Shown piece after piece: positions 57,566-64,000 of a stretch of 64,000 nucleotides of DNA. Origin of the DNA: Pseudomonas graminis (GTDB lineage Bacteria > Pseudomonadota > Gammaproteobacteria > Pseudomonadales > Pseudomonadaceae). The stretch covers positions 25,488 to 89,487 of the forward strand of contig NZ_MTSB01000021.1 in assembly GCF_002093745.1 (NCBI RefSeq). Direction: 5' to 3'. How positions within the stretch are numbered: position 1 is the first letter of the stretch; each line of letters begins with the position of its first letter. The position numbers were made by a program, and so were the translations under genes. The notes under the pieces were generated by a model. It was not told the origin of the DNA, did not search any database, and saw only the letters and a program-made list of their open reading frames with translations.

Positions 57566-57589
57566 TACGCTTCGTTTAACGCAGTCATG

Positions 57590-57622
57590 AAAAGCCCCGG
57601 CTCGTGAGAGTCGGGGCTTTTT
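57590..57622. terminator. bidirectional terminator between glyA and COG0523 gene
   Basis: AGCCCCGGCTC/GAGTCGGGGCT stem (one bulge) with loop GTGA, flanked by AAAA on the left and TTTTT on the right. It serves the converging genes. Confidence 0.92.
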
Positions 57623-57672
57623 ACTGAGTGGTCCATAAGCGTGAACGAGCGCTCACGCCGAAGCAGGGTATC

Positions 57673-58650
57673 TCAGGCACAAACCCTTTCGAACCCAGCC
57701 CGTATCTTCTCCTCCGGCAACTCATCGGCAATGAACACGATTACGCTCTCGCGCTGTTCACCTTCTGCCCATTCGGCATCCCAGTCGAAGCCGTACAGTT
57801 TGAGCACGCCCTGAAACACCATCTTGCGTGCTTCATCTTCGATATTGAGCACGCCTTTGTAGCGCAGCAGTTGTTTGCCGTGGTCTTCCAGCAGTTCGTT
57901 CATGAACTCGCTGAGGCGGTCCAGGTTCAGGGGTTTGTCACTGCGCAGAACAAGGCTGGTGATGCGGTCGCCGGAGGCGCCAACCGGGGCCAGTGGGCGC
58001 AGGGTCATGCCGCCGCCGAGGTCGGCGTTCAGGTTGAAACCGCGTACGTCGAGCAGCTCGGCGAGGTCGATCTTGCCGTGTTCTACGATGCGGATCGGCG
58101 CGCGGCGGTTGATGCGGGTCAGGCGGGCGCTGAGGGCCTCGAAGGCTGCGTCGTCGACCAGATCGCGCTTGCTCACCAGCAACCGGTCGGCAAAGCCGAT
58201 TTGCGCCTGAGCGATGGTTTGCGCCAGGTGAGTATCTGCGTGGGCAGCGTCCACCAGCGTGATGATGCCGTCGAGAATGTAGCGCTCGCGCAGCTCTTCA
58301 TCGATGAAAAAGGTCTGGGCGACCGGGGCCGGGTCGGCCAGCCCGGTGCATTCGATCACCAACCGGTCGAAGGCGATTTCGCCGCTGTCCAGGCGCTCCA
58401 GCAACAGGTAAAGCGCTTTGGTCAGGTCGGTGTGAATGGTGCAGCACACGCAGCCGTTGGACAGGGTCATGATCTGGACCGGGTCGGTGCCGAGCAACTG
58501 ACTGTCGATGCCTGCGTCGCTGAATTCGTTCTCGATCACCGCGATCTTCAGGCCATGTTCGGCCTTCAACAGGTGGCGCAGCAAGGTGGTTTTACCGGCG
58601 CCCAGAAAACCGGTCAGCACGGTCACGGGGATGGGTTGCAGCTCAGTCAT
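57673..58650 (-). CDS. yjiA: COG0523 (CobW/YjiA family) P-loop GTPase
   Basis: Cytoplasmic G3E-family GTPase of 325 residues. Walker A is GFLGAGKTT, the metal-binding CxCC is in [10 protein letters not shown], Walker B ECTGLADP and base recognition SKRDLVD. The C-terminal CobW domain starts near residue 210. Family members act as metal chaperones or insertases for zinc, cobalt or other metals. This one is linked to yjiX and the CstA/BtsT-type transporter, as in E. coli yjiAXY. The terminator hairpin upstream (58683-58716) separates it partly from yjiX. Confidence 0.9.
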   Translation of the reverse strand: MTELQPIPVTVLTGFLGAGKTTLLRHLLKAEHGLKIAVIENEFSDAGIDSQLLGTDPVQIMTLSNGCVCCTIHTDLTKALYLLLERLDSGEIAFDRLVIECTGLADPAPVAQTFFIDEELRERYILDGIITLVDAAHADTHLAQTIAQAQIGFADRLLVSKRDLVDDAAFEALSARLTRINRRAPIRIVEHGKIDLAELLDVRGFNLNADLGGGMTLRPLAPVGASGDRITSLVLRSDKPLNLDRLSEFMNELLEDHGKQLLRYKGVLNIEDEARKMVFQGVLKLYGFDWDAEWAEGEQRESVIVFIADELPEEKIRAGFERVCA

Positions 58651-58682
58651 AAGGCTCCTGGCGTGATGCTTTCAGCGGGAAT

Positions 58683-58716
58683 GAAAACGCGCCACAGGTG
58701 ATGGCCTGTGGCGCGT
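58683..58716 (-). terminator. terminator between yjiX and yjiA
   Basis: Perfect 12-bp stem ACGCGCCACAGG/CCTGTGGCGCGT (58687-58716) followed on the minus strand by TTTTCATT. It lies 29 bp after yjiX and 36 bp before yjiA, inside a conserved gene group. Confidence 0.8.
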
Positions 58717-58745
58717 CGGGTCAGACAATAACGCAGATCAGAGGA

Positions 58746-58943
58746 TCAGCAGCACTTCGGACCACCCTTGCCGCCGTACCGGGCCTCTTGCCGCTCCCGA
58801 AAGAATTGCTCGTAGGTCATCATCGGCTTGTCCGGGTGGGTGGTCTGCATGTGCTCGACGTAGGTGTCGTAGTCGGGCATGCCCACCATCAGGCGTGCGG
58901 CCTGACCGAGGTATTTCCCGAGGCGACTCAGGTCATTGAACAT
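58746..58943 (-). CDS. yjiX: YbdD/YjiX family protein
   Basis: Soluble protein of 65 residues of the YbdD/YjiX family, always found beside CstA-type transporters. Marks are [25 protein letters not shown] and the C-terminal [12 protein letters not shown] with paired cysteines. AGAGGATTTGCCC precedes ATG 58943. It is 27 bp after cstA. The role is unknown; a part in pyruvate/peptide uptake has been suggested from genetic linkage. Confidence 0.93.
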   Translation of the reverse strand: MFNDLSRLGKYLGQAARLMVGMPDYDTYVEHMQTTHPDKPMMTYEQFFRERQEARYGGKGGPKCC

Positions 58944-58970
58944 GGGCAAATCCTCTGTGGGTACACATCA

Positions 58971-61046
58971 TCACACCTGCGACGCAGGCGGCATGGGCTG
59001 GAACGGGGCTTCCTTGTCGGTGCGCTCCTTGGTCGTCCAGGCCGCACGGCCTACTTTGATGGCGTAGAACAGAATGCTGAACACCACAAACAGGAACAGT
59101 ATGGTCAGCCCGGCGTTGGTGTACGCATTGAAGATCACATGCTGCATCTGGTCCATGGTCTTGGCCGGAGCCAGGATCTGACCCGCATCTGCCGCCGCGC
59201 TGTATTTCTTGGCCAAAGCCAGGAAACCGACAGCAGGGTTGGCGTCAAACAGCTTGATCAGGCCGGCTGTCACGGTGCAGATCAGCAGCCATGTAGCAGG
59301 CAGCATGGTGACCCACACGTAGCGCTGACGCTTCATCTTGATCAGCACGACGCTGGCGAGCATCAACGCGATACCGGCAAGCATCTGGTTGGAGATGCCG
59401 AACAGCGGCCACAGGGTATTGATGCCGCCCAGCGGGTCGATAACGCCTTGATACAGCAGATACCCCCACAGCGCCACGCAGCCACCGGTGCCGATGGCGT
59501 TGGCGGTCCAGGATTCAGTGCGTTTCAGGGCCGGAACGAAACTGCCCAGCAGGTCCTGAAGCATGAAGCGGCCCGCACGGGTCCCGGCATCGACAGCCGT
59601 CAGGATGAACAGCGCCTCGAACAGAATCGCAAAGTGGTACCAGAACGCCATTGTGTTCTCGCCCGGCAGCACCTGATGCAGGATCTGCGCGATACCGACC
59701 GCAAGCGTCGGAGCACCACCGGCACGGGCCAGAATGGTGTTTTCACCAATGTCCTTGGCCACGGCGGTCAGTTGCTCCGGCGTGATGGCAAAGCCCCAGC
59801 TGGACACCGTCTGCGCGACCGTTACCACATCGCTGCCGACCACGGCAGCCGGGCTGTTCATCGCGAAGTAGACACCCGGCTCGATGACCGACGCGGCAAC
59901 CATCGCCATGATGGCCACGAATGACTCCATCAGCATGCCGCCATAACCGATGTAACGGGCGTTCTTTTCGTTATCCAGCAGCTTGGGCGTGGTGCCGGAA
60001 GAGATCAGCGCATGGAAGCCCGACACCGCGCCGCAGGCGATGGTGATGAACAGGAACGGGAACAGTGCGCCCTTCCAGACCGGGCCGGTGCCGTCGGTGA
60101 ACTGGGTCAGGGCCGGCATTTTCAGCTCGGGAGCCAGAATCAGGATGCCGATTGCCAAGGCCAGAATGGTGCCGATCTTCAGGAAGGTCGACAGGTAGTC
60201 ACGTGGCGCCAGCAGCAGCCAGACCGGCAGCATGGCCGCGACAAAACCGTACCCCACCAGCATCCAGGTGATCTGTATGCCGGTGAAGGTGAACATCGGC
60301 CCCCAGGTCGGATCGGCCGCGACCGCGCCGCCTACCCAGATCGACCCCAGCAGCAGGATGACACCGATAATGGAGATTTCACCGATGCGGCCCGGACGGA
60401 TGTAGCGCATGTAAATGCCCATGAACATCGCGATCGGAATCGTCGCCATGACCGTGAACATGCCCCACGGGCTTTCAGCCAGGGCCTTGACCACGATCAA
60501 CGCCAGCACCGCCAGGATGATGATCATGATCAGGAAGCAGCCGAACAAGGCGATGGTGCCGGGAATACGGCCCATTTCCTCTCGAACCATGTCGCCCAGC
60601 GAGCGACCGTTACGGCGTGTCGACAGGAACAGGATCATGAAGTCCTGCACCGCGCCGGCCAGCACCACCCCCGCGATCAGCCACAGCGTACCGGGCAGGT
60701 AGCCCATCTGCGCCGCCAGCACCGGACCGACCAGCGGACCTGCGCCCGCAATGGCCGCGAAATGGTGACCAAACAGGATGTGTTTGTTGGTCGGCACATA
60801 GTCCAGACCATCATTGTTGACCACCGCCGGCGTCGCGCGCAGCGGATCGAGCTGCATGACATGCGTGGCGATGAAAAGACTGTAGTAACGATAAGCAACC
60901 AGATAGATAGCCACCGCAGCAACCACTATCCACAAGGCGTTGATCGCCTCACCGCGGCGCAAGGCCACGACCCCGAGAGCACATGCCCCAACAATTGCAA
61001 CGATGAGCCAGGGAACATGGCGCATCAGGCTATTATTATTTTTCAT
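58971..61046 (-). CDS. cstA: CstA/BtsT-type carbon-starvation (pyruvate) transporter
   Basis: Inner-membrane transporter of 691 residues with about 16-18 helices. It shows the CstA family motifs VPTNKHILFGHHFAAIAGAGP and GPVLAAQMGYLPG, with SSGTTPKLLDNE and ITPVDAGTR-like ILTAVDAGTRAGRF. E. coli BtsT (YjiY) and CstA carry pyruvate/H+ symport and peptides; linkage to yjiX and yjiA favours the BtsT type. ATG 61046 (MKNNNSLMRH) follows CTGGAATAAAAAA; upstream residues to 61079 are not needed. Confidence 0.93.
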   Translation of the reverse strand: MKNNNSLMRHVPWLIVAIVGACALGVVALRRGEAINALWIVVAAVAIYLVAYRYYSLFIATHVMQLDPLRATPAVVNNDGLDYVPTNKHILFGHHFAAIAGAGPLVGPVLAAQMGYLPGTLWLIAGVVLAGAVQDFMILFLSTRRNGRSLGDMVREEMGRIPGTIALFGCFLIMIIILAVLALIVVKALAESPWGMFTVMATIPIAMFMGIYMRYIRPGRIGEISIIGVILLLGSIWVGGAVAADPTWGPMFTFTGIQITWMLVGYGFVAAMLPVWLLLAPRDYLSTFLKIGTILALAIGILILAPELKMPALTQFTDGTGPVWKGALFPFLFITIACGAVSGFHALISSGTTPKLLDNEKNARYIGYGGMLMESFVAIMAMVAASVIEPGVYFAMNSPAAVVGSDVVTVAQTVSSWGFAITPEQLTAVAKDIGENTILARAGGAPTLAVGIAQILHQVLPGENTMAFWYHFAILFEALFILTAVDAGTRAGRFMLQDLLGSFVPALKRTESWTANAIGTGGCVALWGYLLYQGVIDPLGGINTLWPLFGISNQMLAGIALMLASVVLIKMKRQRYVWVTMLPATWLLICTVTAGLIKLFDANPAVGFLALAKKYSAAADAGQILAPAKTMDQMQHVIFNAYTNAGLTILFLFVVFSILFYAIKVGRAAWTTKERTDKEAPFQPMPPASQV

Positions 61047-61331
61047 TTTTTTATTCCAGCAGAGTTGACTAGAAGGCAAGCACTGCGAGTTTAGCGCCGG
61101 ATCCGCGAAAGGCCACCCCCAACCATGGTCTAGTTCGAAATTTGATCAATGGCGGCAGATACCCGGCATAGAGGGCCGGAATGGTACGGCTATATGGTTG
61201 CCGGATCACAAAACAGCAAGGCAGAACTGTTCTGCCATTACTTTCCGGTCTATCGTGCAGAGACAAGAGAATGGCTTGAAAAACAACCTGCCCGCCGACT
61301 GACTTCAGCGGTCAACAAGAGAGTTAACCCG

Positions 61332-61706
61332 ATGACCGACTCACCCGAAGATCGCCGTCGTTTCAAACGTATCGCCTTCGACGCCAAGACTGACCTGAAA
61401 CAAGGCGATAAACGCTGGAAAGTGAAACTGGTCGACCTGTCCCTGAAAGGCTTGCTGATCGAACGACCTGACCCGTGGACAGGTGATCGGGCGCAGCCCT
61501 TTGAAGTCGATATCATTCTCGGCAACGATGAACATGTGCAAATGGACGCCGAAATCACCCACGACAATAACCGGCAACTCGGCTTTGTCTGTCGCCATAT
61601 CGGGCTGGAGTCGATCAGCCACCTGCGGCGGCTGGTCGAGCTGAACCTTGGAGACCCGCAGGAACTGGAGCGCGAACTGGCGGCCTTGATCGAGCTTCAG
61701 GAATAG
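61332..61706 (+). CDS. mapZ: single-domain PilZ c-di-GMP receptor (MapZ-like)
   Basis: Cytoplasmic PilZ protein of 124 residues. The c-di-GMP binding motifs are both intact: RRFKR (RxxxR, R9-R13) and DLSLKG (DxSxxG, D35-G40). Position between cstA and radA and length match P. aeruginosa PA4608 (MapZ), which on binding c-di-GMP blocks methylation of chemoreceptors by CheR. ATG 61332 is used; the open frame upstream to 61149 is not PilZ-like. The 285-bp gap upstream (61047-61331) shows no other gene. Confidence 0.87.
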   Translation: MTDSPEDRRRFKRIAFDAKTDLKQGDKRWKVKLVDLSLKGLLIERPDPWTGDRAQPFEVDIILGNDEHVQMDAEITHDNNRQLGFVCRHIGLESISHLRRLVELNLGDPQELERELAALIELQE

Positions 61707-61720
61707 CCCCTCAGGTCCGT

Positions 61721-63088
61721 TTATTCGAACAGCGCATCCAGCGCCTGCTCCAGACGTGTGACGGCAATGATCTGCAAGCCGGGAGGCGACTCTTTCGGCG
61801 CATTGCCTTTCGGCACGATGGCCCGCTTGAAACCGTGCTTGGCGGCTTCTTTCAAGCGCTCCTGCCCACTGGGCACAGGCCTGACCTCGCCGGACAGCCC
61901 CACCTCGCCAAACACCAGCAAGTCATGCGGCAAAGGCCGATTGCGCAGGCTGGACATGACCGCGGCCATCAGGGCCAGGTCCGATGCGGTTTCCAGCACC
62001 TTCACCCCGCCCACCACGTTGAGGAACACGTCCTGATCGTGGGTCGGAATGCCGCCATGCCGGTGCAGGACCGCCAACAGCATTGCCAGACGATTCTGAT
62101 CCAGCCCCAACGTCACCCGGCGCGGGTTGGACATGTGGCTGTCATCCACCAGCGCCTGAACTTCCACCAGCATCGGGCGTGTGCCCTCCCACGTGGCCAT
62201 GACCACGCTGCCCGGCACTTCTTCCTGCGCACGGGTAAGAAAAATCGCTGACGGATTGGAGACTTCTTTCAAGCCCTTGTCGGTCATGCCGAACACGCCC
62301 AGCTCGTTCACGGCGCCAAAGCGGTTTTTCACCGCCCGCAGCAACCGTAGCCGACCGTCCGACTCGCCCTCGAAATACAGCACCGTGTCGACCATGTGTT
62401 CCAGAACGCGAGGACCGGCAAGCGCGCCTTCCTTGGTGACGTGGCCCACCAGAAAGATCGCCGTGCCGCTCTGCTTCGCGTAGCGCACCAGCAAGGCGGC
62501 GCTCTCGCGAACCTGCGACACGCCGCCCGGTGCGGATTGCAGTTGCTCGGTAAAAATCGTCTGGATCGAGTCGATCACCATCACCTTCGGCTTTTCGACC
62601 TTGGCCGTGGCAATGATCGTCTCGATGCAGGTTTCGGTCATGACGCGCAGTTTGTCCTGCGGCAGTCCAAGACGCCGCGCGCGCATGGCCACCTGCTGCT
62701 GCGATTCCTCGCCAGTGACATACAGCGCCGGCATTCGCTGGGCGATATTGCACAGTGTCTGAAGCAGAATGGTGGACTTGCCGATACCGGGGTCGCCGCC
62801 GATCAATACCACCGAGCCGTCGACCAGACCGCCACCCAGTACGCGGTCCAGTTCGGCAGAGTTGGTGGAAAAACGCGGGATCTCTTCGACGCTGACTTCT
62901 GCCAGGGTTCTGATCTGCGCCTGTGAACCGGTCCAGCCCGTGCGTCCGCTGGGGCGCGCAGCGGCACCGCTTTCGATCATGGTTTCGACCAGTGTGTTCC
63001 AGGCGCCACAATCGGCGCACTGGCCCGCCCACTTGGGAAACGTCGCGCCGCACTCGGTGCAGCCGTACAAGCGTTTGGCCTTGGCCAT
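61721..63088 (-). CDS. radA: DNA repair/recombination protein RadA
   Basis: Branch-migration ATPase of 455 residues. The N-terminal zinc finger is CTECGATFPKWAGQCADCG (residues 10-28), Walker A GGDPGIGKST, the RadA-specific KNRFG motif is in AVKNRFGAVNELG, and the C-terminal Lon-like P domain contains LLVFGEVGLSGEVRPV. It converges on mapZ with only 14 bp between the stops. ATG 63088 begins MAKAKRLYGCTECG, the normal start. Confidence 0.97.
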   Translation of the reverse strand: MAKAKRLYGCTECGATFPKWAGQCADCGAWNTLVETMIESGAAARPSGRTGWTGSQAQIRTLAEVSVEEIPRFSTNSAELDRVLGGGLVDGSVVLIGGDPGIGKSTILLQTLCNIAQRMPALYVTGEESQQQVAMRARRLGLPQDKLRVMTETCIETIIATAKVEKPKVMVIDSIQTIFTEQLQSAPGGVSQVRESAALLVRYAKQSGTAIFLVGHVTKEGALAGPRVLEHMVDTVLYFEGESDGRLRLLRAVKNRFGAVNELGVFGMTDKGLKEVSNPSAIFLTRAQEEVPGSVVMATWEGTRPMLVEVQALVDDSHMSNPRRVTLGLDQNRLAMLLAVLHRHGGIPTHDQDVFLNVVGGVKVLETASDLALMAAVMSSLRNRPLPHDLLVFGEVGLSGEVRPVPSGQERLKEAAKHGFKRAIVPKGNAPKESPPGLQIIAVTRLEQALDALFE

Positions 63089-63282
63089 GACAACCCCAGT
63101 CGTGAAAAACGTCCATGATAGCGCACGTAGCAGCGCCTGCTACTCGCCTGGCGGGTCACGGGTTTTAAAAACCGGATAAAACTTACACAGACAGCTCCGG
63201 TCGATTGAACGTGACCCGGCGGCAAAAGCCCGGCTGGGCTACACTCTTCTGGATCAATTTTATCTGTTACAAGGAATTACCC

Positions 63283-63729
63283 ATGAGCGTACTCAGCGAG
63301 TTCAAGGCCTTCGCGGTCAAAGGTAACGTGGTCGATATGGCCGTCGGTATCATCATTGGCGCGGCATTCGGCAAAATCGTTTCGTCGTTCGTCGGCGATG
63401 TGATCATGCCCCCACTAGGCCTGTTGATCGGCGGCGTGGACTTCAGCGACCTGGCCGTCACCCTGCGTCCTGCACAAGGCACAGCGCCTGCGGTGCTGCT
63501 GGCCTACGGCAAGTTCATCCAGACCGTCCTCGACTTCATCATTGTCGCGTTCGCGATCTTCATGGGCGTCAAGGCCATCAACCGCCTGAAACGCGAAGAA
63601 GCCAAGGCCCCGACCTTGCCGCCTACGCCGTCCAAAGAGGAAGTGCTGCTGGGCGAAATTCGCGATTTGCTGAAAGAGCAAAACAAGCCGTCAGCGCCCG
63701 TCACCGTGGACCCTGCTCGTCCGCTTTGA
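63283..63729 (+). CDS. mscL: large-conductance mechanosensitive channel
   Basis: Inner-membrane channel of 148 residues, pentameric, that opens under membrane tension and protects against hypo-osmotic shock. It has the amphipathic N-terminus [20 protein letters not shown], pore helix [22 protein letters not shown], second helix [19 protein letters not shown] and the C-terminal helix [14 protein letters not shown]. The C-terminal region is slightly longer than in E. coli (136 residues). ACAAGGAATTACCC precedes ATG 63283. Confidence 0.97.
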   Translation: MSVLSEFKAFAVKGNVVDMAVGIIIGAAFGKIVSSFVGDVIMPPLGLLIGGVDFSDLAVTLRPAQGTAPAVLLAYGKFIQTVLDFIIVAFAIFMGVKAINRLKREEAKAPTLPPTPSKEEVLLGEIRDLLKEQNKPSAPVTVDPARPL

Positions 63730-63744
63730 TTGGGAGCTCGAAAC

Positions 63745-64000
63745 GGGCTTCTGCCCTCGGGCCGTGGAGCTTCAAGGGTTACGACAGCTGCGATGGGCCT
63801 CTGAAACAGGCCACTTCGACTATGCCTGATGTACCGCATGCACTGGCTTTGCTGCCGGTTCCCGGCAGTTCGCGAGCAAGCTCACTCCCACATGTATTGA
63901 GCCCAATTATTGAGTATTGAGCCCAACACTGTGGGCTTCTGCCCGGAGGGCGTGGGAGCTTCAGGAGGTTACGACGGCTGCGATGGGCTGCGAAGCGGCC
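63745..64000. repeat. REP-like intergenic repeats at the right edge
   Basis: Two direct copies of a block beginning GGGCTTCTGCCC and running through GTTACGACRGCTGCGATGGGC lie at 63745-63812 and 63933-64000 (the second cut by the window edge). Between them is a REP core CGCGAGCAAGCTCACTCCCA (63871-63890) and a doubled ATTGAGCCCAA. Related GGGCTTCTGCCCG sequence occurs at about 8370. No gene is seen in this 271-bp stretch. Confidence 0.8.

Noticed and set aside
61149-61331. N-terminal extension of the PilZ protein
   Set aside because: The extension has no family similarity or ribosome binding site; ATG 61332 gives the usual MapZ length.

Overview
The window is chromosomal DNA from a fluorescent pseudomonad, most probably of the Pseudomonas syringae group. 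The reasons are high GC with strong G/C bias at third codon positions, gene order that I recall from P. aeruginosa (roxSR/SIMPL/dpp, PepSY reductase/speC, fklB to Lon-like protease, ettA/morA/glyA/yjiA/yjiX/cstA/mapZ/radA/mscL), an OpuC-type osmoprotectant ABC system, and a bacterial Het-C protein of the type described from P. syringae as phcA. No rRNA, tRNA, prophage, IS transposase or CRISPR array was seen.

Layout: 1-4.0 kb holds a GAF-GGDEF(degenerate)-EAL phosphodiesterase cut by the window edge, a TSUP exporter and small membrane or unknown proteins. 4.1-9.6 kb is a hexarate (galactarate/glucarate) island on the minus strand: regulator, KDG dehydratase, terminator, MFS transporter and galactarate dehydratase. 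The regulator's 3' end is duplicated three times together with REP sequence. 9.7-14.3 kb has an SbmA/YddA-type ABC protein, the RoxSR (RegBA) redox two-component pair and a SIMPL-domain periplasmic protein. 14.4-16.0 kb is the Het-C gene, inserted before a large dipeptide/oligopeptide uptake locus (16.1-28.7 kb) with four paralogous binding proteins, an OprD-family porin and DppBCDF.

28.8-35.6 kb has a PepSY/flavodoxin/FNR fusion reductase, ornithine decarboxylase with a terminator in its long leader, and an enhancin-like M60 metallopeptidase whose codon use suggests acquisition. 35.6-39.1 kb is the osmoprotectant ABC operon. 39.4-51.8 kb is mainly housekeeping: RF3, a Fur-box-preceded small gene, FKBP isomerase, UPF0114, Lon-like protease, DUF3015/DUF4105 proteins, a lipoprotein, GreB and EttA. 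52.1-63.7 kb holds MorA (diguanylate cyclase/phosphodiesterase), GlyA, a COG0523 GTPase with YjiX and the CstA carbon-starvation/pyruvate transporter, a MapZ-like PilZ protein, RadA and MscL. The window ends in REP-like repeats.

Functional themes are nutrient capture (peptides, sugar acids, osmoprotectants, possibly siderophore iron), cyclic-di-GMP signalling (two EAL enzymes and one PilZ receptor), and two candidate host- or competitor-directed proteins (Het-C and the enhancin-like peptidase). The most unusual sequence features are the gene-3'-end/REP tandem array, the Het-C and enhancin-like genes, a dispersed intergenic repeat family, internal terminators that may act as attenuators, and a matching pair of putative operators for the hexarate regulator.
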